Part shown: one piece after another, positions 7,617 through 9,827 of the stretch | Numbering within the stretch: position 1 is the stretch's first letter | Layout of the letters: every line of letters starts with the position of its first letter | DNA from: Bacteroidales bacterium | Lineage (GTDB): Bacteria > Bacteroidota > Bacteroidia > Bacteroidales > UBA932 | Direction of reading: 5' to 3' | Assembly: GCA_021443605.1 (NCBI GenBank) | Contig: JABUTQ010000031.1 | Location: 1 to 9,827 of the forward strand | DNA: 9,827 nt | Translations under genes and position numbers: made by a program | The notes under the pieces: generated by a model | The model's input: the letters and a program-made list of their open reading frames with translations, nothing else | The model's database searches: none | What the model was told of the DNA's origin: nothing

Positions 7617-9494
7617 ATGAAAAAGATATTCAATTTGTTTGCAGTTGCAGCAGTACTCATTATAGTATCTGGCTGTAACGATTTTCTCAACAGAGACCCG
7701 CAAGACAAGCAAACTAACGATACATTCTGGTCATCAGAAACTTCTCTGCGTACCTATGCTCAGAATTTCTATTCAACATATTTCGTTGGTTATGGCGTAG
7801 ACTATTCAATCTTCGGCGGTTACTCCTTTGGAGATGACTACACCGATGATTATATCGTAGCCGATGGAGGGGGGTATGTTTACTTCCCAAAGTCTAATAT
7901 TCTTGACTATAACTCAGCTCAAAGCGCTTGGAGCAATAACTACGGCATCATCTATAAGGCAAATGTCATGATTGAGAAGATTCCCGGTATGAACATTTCG
8001 GATGAGGCTAAGAAACATTGGATGGGTGTAGCACGCTACTTTAGAGCAATGGCTTACTCATCTCTCCTTAAGATCTATGGTGGATGTCCCCTCATTACCG
8101 CTGTCATTGACCCTTCAAATACAAAGGAGCTTTATAAGGATCGCTCTAGTTTTCTTGAAGTTGCTAAGTTTGTTAATGATGATTATCAGTTCGCTATTGA
8201 TAATATGCGTACTGATGATTCCAAGCTTCAGGTAAATAAGTATGTTGCAGGTGCTTATATGTCGCGAGACCTTCTCTTCCATGCCACTTGGCTCAAGTAT
8301 CATGGTTCAGAGATTGGTCCAAAGTCAACAACCGTAGGTGCCGCTGATATCAAAACTCTCCTTCAAGGAGCGATTAATGGGGCTGAGATAGTTATGAACT
8401 CCGGAAAGTTCGCTATCGGAAATACATATAACGCACTCTTCTCTGTAGATGATCTTGCCGGAAACAAGGAAATCATATTCTACCGTGAGTACACTTATGG
8501 TGTGCAATCTAACTCTCTCATGGTTTATGGTTGCAAGGAAAATCAACGAGGCGGTCTCACCGAGGATGCTATCGAGAGTTTCCTCTGTTCTGATGGCCTT
8601 CCTATCTCTCAGTCTCCTTTGTATAAGGGAGGCAAGTATCACGAGGTTAACAAGGGCGCACTTGAGAATCGCGATCCAAGAATGTTTGATAGTGTGGTTG
8701 ATTCACTCCGCATTCTCGGTGCTAGAGGTATCACATACAAGGATGGCGCTTCTTGTACAGGTTATGTAACTAAAAAGTTCCTCAATGAGGAGTGGTACAG
8801 GACAGGTTCAATATATGTATCCAACACTCTACAAAGCCCGGCAGATGCCCCTACTATCCGTTATGCTGAAGTTCTTCTAAACTTCGTTGAAGCACGTTAT
8901 GAGATCAGCACTGTCGGTGGTTCTCCTTTCAATCAGTCTGATCTTGATAAGTCAATCAATCAGATTCGTCAGCGTAAGCTCACCAAGTATGGCGCTGCCT
9001 CTGCCGCCCCTGCAATGCCTTCTGTTACCCTCCAAGGCTCTTCAATCGCTGTTAATGGCACAGTGATAAACGATCCTAAGAGAGATGCTGACATTGATCC
9101 TGTGCTATGGGAAATCCGCCGTGAACGTCGTGTTGAACTAATGCTTGAGGGCCGTAGAGGTGAAGATCTCCGCAGATGGGCTAAGTATGTCAATCTTAAT
9201 TCTGAGGATACGGATGGAAATCCGGATATGACTTTCCTCGGTGCATACATTAACCTTGATGAGACTCCTTATAAGTCTATTACTGGAGGAATTCAGCTCT
9301 TTGATCCCCAAAATCCTTCAGCCACTGATTCAAGAAAGGGTTATCTAAAGTATGGCTACAAGAAGGGGCTCAGAGAATTTACTCCCGGTGATGTAAGCTC
9401 AGAGCGTTACTATGTTAAGGCTATTCCAAACTCACAGATTGTTCTTTACAAAGATAAGGGTTATACTCTTACCCAAACTCCAGGATGGGAGTAG
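7617..9494 (+). CDS. SusD/RagB-family nutrient-binding lipoprotein
   Basis: A 625-residue surface glycan- or peptide-binding lipoprotein that caps the SusC-like barrel encoded 12 bases upstream. Residues 1-19 are a lipoprotein signal ending VSG before Cys20, followed by NDFLNRDP, a typical mature SusD start. The N-terminal SusD-like region includes RYFRAMAYSSLLKIYGG (about 140-156), part of the TPR-like helical core. The RagB/SusD C-terminal part contains YAEVLLNFVEA, the near-invariant block IRRERRVELMLEGRRGEDLR (500-519) and a C-terminal LTQTPGW close to the usual LxQNPGW end. The protein is complete. Two TAG stop codons stand in tandem (9492-9497), and a strong intrinsic terminator follows, so this is the last gene of the operon. 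Nearly all lysines use AAG, as in its two upstream partners. The bound ligand cannot be read from the sequence. Confidence 0.96.
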   Translation: MKKIFNLFAVAAVLIIVSGCNDFLNRDPQDKQTNDTFWSSETSLRTYAQNFYSTYFVGYGVDYSIFGGYSFGDDYTDDYIVADGGGYVYFPKSNILDYNSAQSAWSNNYGIIYKANVMIEKIPGMNISDEAKKHWMGVARYFRAMAYSSLLKIYGGCPLITAVIDPSNTKELYKDRSSFLEVAKFVNDDYQFAIDNMRTDDSKLQVNKYVAGAYMSRDLLFHATWLKYHGSEIGPKSTTVGAADIKTLLQGAINGAEIVMNSGKFAIGNTYNALFSVDDLAGNKEIIFYREYTYGVQSNSLMVYGCKENQRGGLTEDAIESFLCSDGLPISQSPLYKGGKYHEVNKGALENRDPRMFDSVVDSLRILGARGITYKDGASCTGYVTKKFLNEEWYRTGSIYVSNTLQSPADAPTIRYAEVLLNFVEARYEISTVGGSPFNQSDLDKSINQIRQRKLTKYGAASAAPAMPSVTLQGSSIAVNGTVINDPKRDADIDPVLWEIRRERRVELMLEGRRGEDLRRWAKYVNLNSEDTDGNPDMTFLGAYINLDETPYKSITGGIQLFDPQNPSATDSRKGYLKYGYKKGLREFTPGDVSSERYYVKAIPNSQIVLYKDKGYTLTQTPGWE

Positions 9495-9514
9495 TAGAGA
9501 ACTGCAAAAAAATG

Positions 9515-9551
9515 ATTACGGCTCGCCGGAAATGGTGGGCCGTAATTTTTT
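9515..9551 (+). terminator. Strong intrinsic terminator of the namZ-susC-susD operon
   Basis: The arms 9515-9527 (ATTACGGCTCGCC) and 9534-9546 (GGTGGGCCGTAAT) pair over 13 bp with two G-U pairs, around a 6-base loop GGAAAT. A run of T follows directly to 9551. It begins 20 bases after the susD-like stop. Seven A residues at 9506-9512 precede the stem, so it could also work on the opposite strand, although no opposing gene is seen. Confidence 0.92.
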
Positions 9552-9576
9552 AGGTAACCTTCCAATAAAAAATATT

Positions 9577-9665
9577 TGGTTTATAAAATAAACTGATTTA
9601 TTTTTGCATTGCCGTTTCGGATGAAGCGGCATATATTTGGCCAATATAGTTTATTTTGTAAACCA
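9577..9665. repeat. 18-bp inverted repeat pair flanking a promoter
   Basis: The left arm 9577-9594 (TGGTTTATAAAATAAACT) and the right arm 9648-9665 (AGTTTATTTTGTAAACCA) are reverse complements except at one position (T9584 opposite G9658). The 53 bp between them hold an inner palindrome and the promoter of the next gene. Each arm is also close to a palindrome itself (GTTTA-N5-TAAAC), with centres at 9586 and 9656, 70 bp apart. This pattern suits either two sites for a dimeric DNA-binding protein or recombination sites of a small invertible segment. The sequence alone does not decide. Confidence 0.7.
9609..9639 (+). promoter_or_regulatory. Candidate Bacteroidota promoter with a palindrome in its spacer
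   Basis: TATATTTG at 9632-9639 matches the -7 consensus TAnnTTTG, and TTG at 9609-9611 lies 20 bases upstream as a -33 element. Between them is an inverted repeat, 9610-9618 (TGCCGTTTC) and 9623-9631 (GAAGCGGCA), pairing over 9 bp with one G-U across the loop GGAT. It fills almost the whole spacer. A protein on this palindrome would block or reshape the promoter. The predicted transcript starts a few bases after 9639, and the right arm of the outer repeat would then fall in the leader of the 9684 gene. Confidence 0.5.
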
Positions 9666-9683
9666 CTTTAGCAAGCAAAAATT

Positions 9684-9827
9684 ATGGAAGAGAAGAACAT
9701 TACTCCGCAAGAAAGTCTCGAAATCATTTCACAAATGATTGAATCGACAAAACGCCGTTTCCGCCTCTCAGATGGCAATACCCTCCTGATGTGGGGCTAC
9801 CTGTCAGTGGCAGTGTGTGTCATCACA
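9684..9827 (+). CDS. Small Bacteroidota membrane protein, 3'-truncated
   Basis: Only the first 48 codons are present; the frame is open to the window edge. Residues 1-30 are a charged cytoplasmic-type segment (TPQESLEIISQMI, then KRRFRLSDGN), followed by the start of a membrane segment at about residue 34 (LLMWGYLSVAVCVIT). The ESLEII-xx-MI then GN-xx-LLWGYL pattern is one I recognise from short conserved membrane proteins of Bacteroidales. Those are often encoded next to a small winged-helix regulator, but no such gene is visible here. The function is unknown. The ATG is preceded by an A-rich leader (AAGCAAAAATT) with no Shine-Dalgarno sequence and by a promoter set in inverted repeats, so the gene is probably controlled separately from the SusC/SusD operon. 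Confidence 0.8.
   Translation, partial: MEEKNITPQESLEIISQMIESTKRRFRLSDGNTLLMWGYLSVAVCVIT

Overview
The window comes from a member of the Bacteroidota, most likely the order Bacteroidales. The signs are an adjacent SusC/SusD-type outer-membrane pair, a FeoB with a small Cys-rich partner gene, promoters resembling the Bacteroidota -7 box (TAnnTTTG) with TTG-type -33 boxes, A/T-rich leaders without Shine-Dalgarno sequences, and a Bacteroidota-type small membrane protein at the right edge. I cannot name the genus. All genes are on the + strand and I see no mobile element, RNA gene or CRISPR array.

Left part (1-1707): the C-terminal two thirds of feoB, the ferrous-iron permease, enter from outside the window. 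Seven bases after feoB is a 51-codon gene for a FeoB-associated Cys-rich membrane protein. A weak hairpin, possibly a terminator, and a promoter for the next gene fill the gap after it.

Middle (1708-2850): a Sec-exported PPP-like metallophosphatase with all the expected metal-binding motifs.

Right-centre (2928-9551): a probable three-gene operon of a NamZ/DUF1343-type exo-beta-N-acetylmuramidase lipoprotein, a SusC-like TonB-dependent transporter and a SusD-like lipoprotein. It starts at a TAAATTTG box and ends in a strong intrinsic terminator. The gaps are 29 and 12 bases, and the three genes share a codon preference (mostly AAG for lysine) unlike the upstream genes. The simplest model is a small uptake system for peptidoglycan-type sugars: SusC/SusD bind and import a glycan and the NamZ-like enzyme removes terminal MurNAc. 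The substrate is inferred from the neighbour only.

Right edge (9552-9827): a promoter lies inside a nested inverted-repeat structure (outer arms 18 bp, inner palindrome 9 bp) in front of the first 48 codons of a small membrane protein. This is the most unusual non-coding structure in the window. It could be a repressor-loop operator pair or a very small invertible promoter.
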